This document shows positions 39,584 through 39,723 of a stretch of DNA of 39,723 nt, one piece after another. This stretch comes from [Pseudopropionibacterium] massiliense (GTDB lineage Bacteria; Actinomycetota; Actinomycetes; Propionibacteriales; Propionibacteriaceae): the NCBI RefSeq assembly GCF_900607225.1, contig NZ_LR027842.1, positions 460,862 through 500,584 of the forward strand, in the 5' to 3' direction. The translations under genes were made by a program, and so were the position numbers. The first letter of the stretch is position 1. Every line of letters begins with the position of its first letter. Below the pieces are notes generated by a model. The model was not told where the DNA came from and ran no database searches. It saw nothing but the letters and a program-made list of their open reading frames with translations.

Positions 39584-39723
39584 TCACTTCAGCCAGCCCC
39601 GTCCCAGCTGGGAGGGCAGGGGCAGTCGCGCCCTGACCTCGTAGCCGCCGCCGGTGCGTGGTCCCGCCTTGAAGGTACCGCCCATCGCCGCGACGCGCTC
39701 GCGCATCCCCCGCACCCCGGCTC
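39584..39723 (-). CDS. Sensor histidine kinase, C-terminal end only
   Basis: The gene enters from the right edge and only its last 46 codons are visible. They read [20 protein letters not shown], then a [13 protein letters not shown] stretch. This is the G2 box and last strands of the HATPase_c domain of NarX/DesK-type (HisKA_3) kinases, whose hallmark is G-L-x-G-M-R-E-R. It ends ten bases before the NarL-type response-regulator gene, its presumed partner. The sensor part lies outside the window. Confidence 0.88.
   Translation of the reverse strand, partial: AGVRGMRERVAAMGGTFKAGPRTGGGYEVRARLPLPSQLGRGWLK

Overview
The window is high-GC DNA with strong G/C third-position bias, several apparently leaderless genes (an extended -10 box 6-7 bases before ATG/GTG) and an actinobacterial dnaX-ybaB-recR arrangement. 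Together with the sugar-porter, glycerol and acid-stress genes and the dispersed imperfect inverted repeats, this suggests a chromosome of a Propionibacteriaceae-like actinobacterium (Arachnia/Tessaracoccus type). That taxonomic placement is inference; no rRNA gene is present.

Layout. 1-3842: partial Pro/Gln-rich protein, RlmG/RsmC-like rRNA methyltransferase, GNAT acetyltransferase, KptA RNA 2'-phosphotransferase and a seven-bladed WD40 protein whose start abuts a MITE-like element. 3843-7995: accessory island with a small unknown protein translationally coupled to an XRE-ImmA/IrrE metalloprotease, then an OLD-type AAA ATPase plus TOPRIM-type partner (a probable defence pair), bracketed by a 40-bp direct repeat (38/40 identical) and restriction-gene-like remnants. 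8000-10366: MFS sugar porter and PfkB fructokinase-type operon. 10367-11044: IS481 transposase scrap and a second MITE copy. 11045-12661: a compact operon of Roadblock/LC7 protein, Aer-like PAS protein and a signal-peptide-less PhnD-type binding protein, with no obvious output protein. 13000-15683: VWA surface protein, convergent with an XRE regulator/Ser-Thr kinase pair. 15790-16863: small membrane protein and TetR regulator, divergent. 17054-17141: tRNA-Ser(GGA). 17190-20035: glutamate decarboxylase with a Na+/H+-antiporter-family exchanger (likely acid resistance). About 20333-20425: SRP RNA. 20443-22504: TetR-regulated ABC exporter. 22714-26376: dnaX (reading frame broken twice), ybaB, recR. 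26569-27576: VapBC and a small unknown gene. 27723-30266: UvrA paralogue. 30436-36855: four-gene FtsX/MacB-type ABC operon, one ATPase of which carries an AbrB-like tail. 36976-38688: glpD. 38923-39723: NarL-type response regulator and the C-terminus of its histidine kinase.

Two repeat families are scattered between genes: family A, about 50-150 bp with termini containing TTGTTCA(CG), and family B, about 120-190 bp with imperfect arms reading GGTTGAGCCGG...GTCGAAACC and its complement. The most interesting candidates for undescribed biology are the direct-repeat-bracketed XRE-ImmA/ATPase/TOPRIM island and the Roadblock-PAS-PhnD sensory operon.
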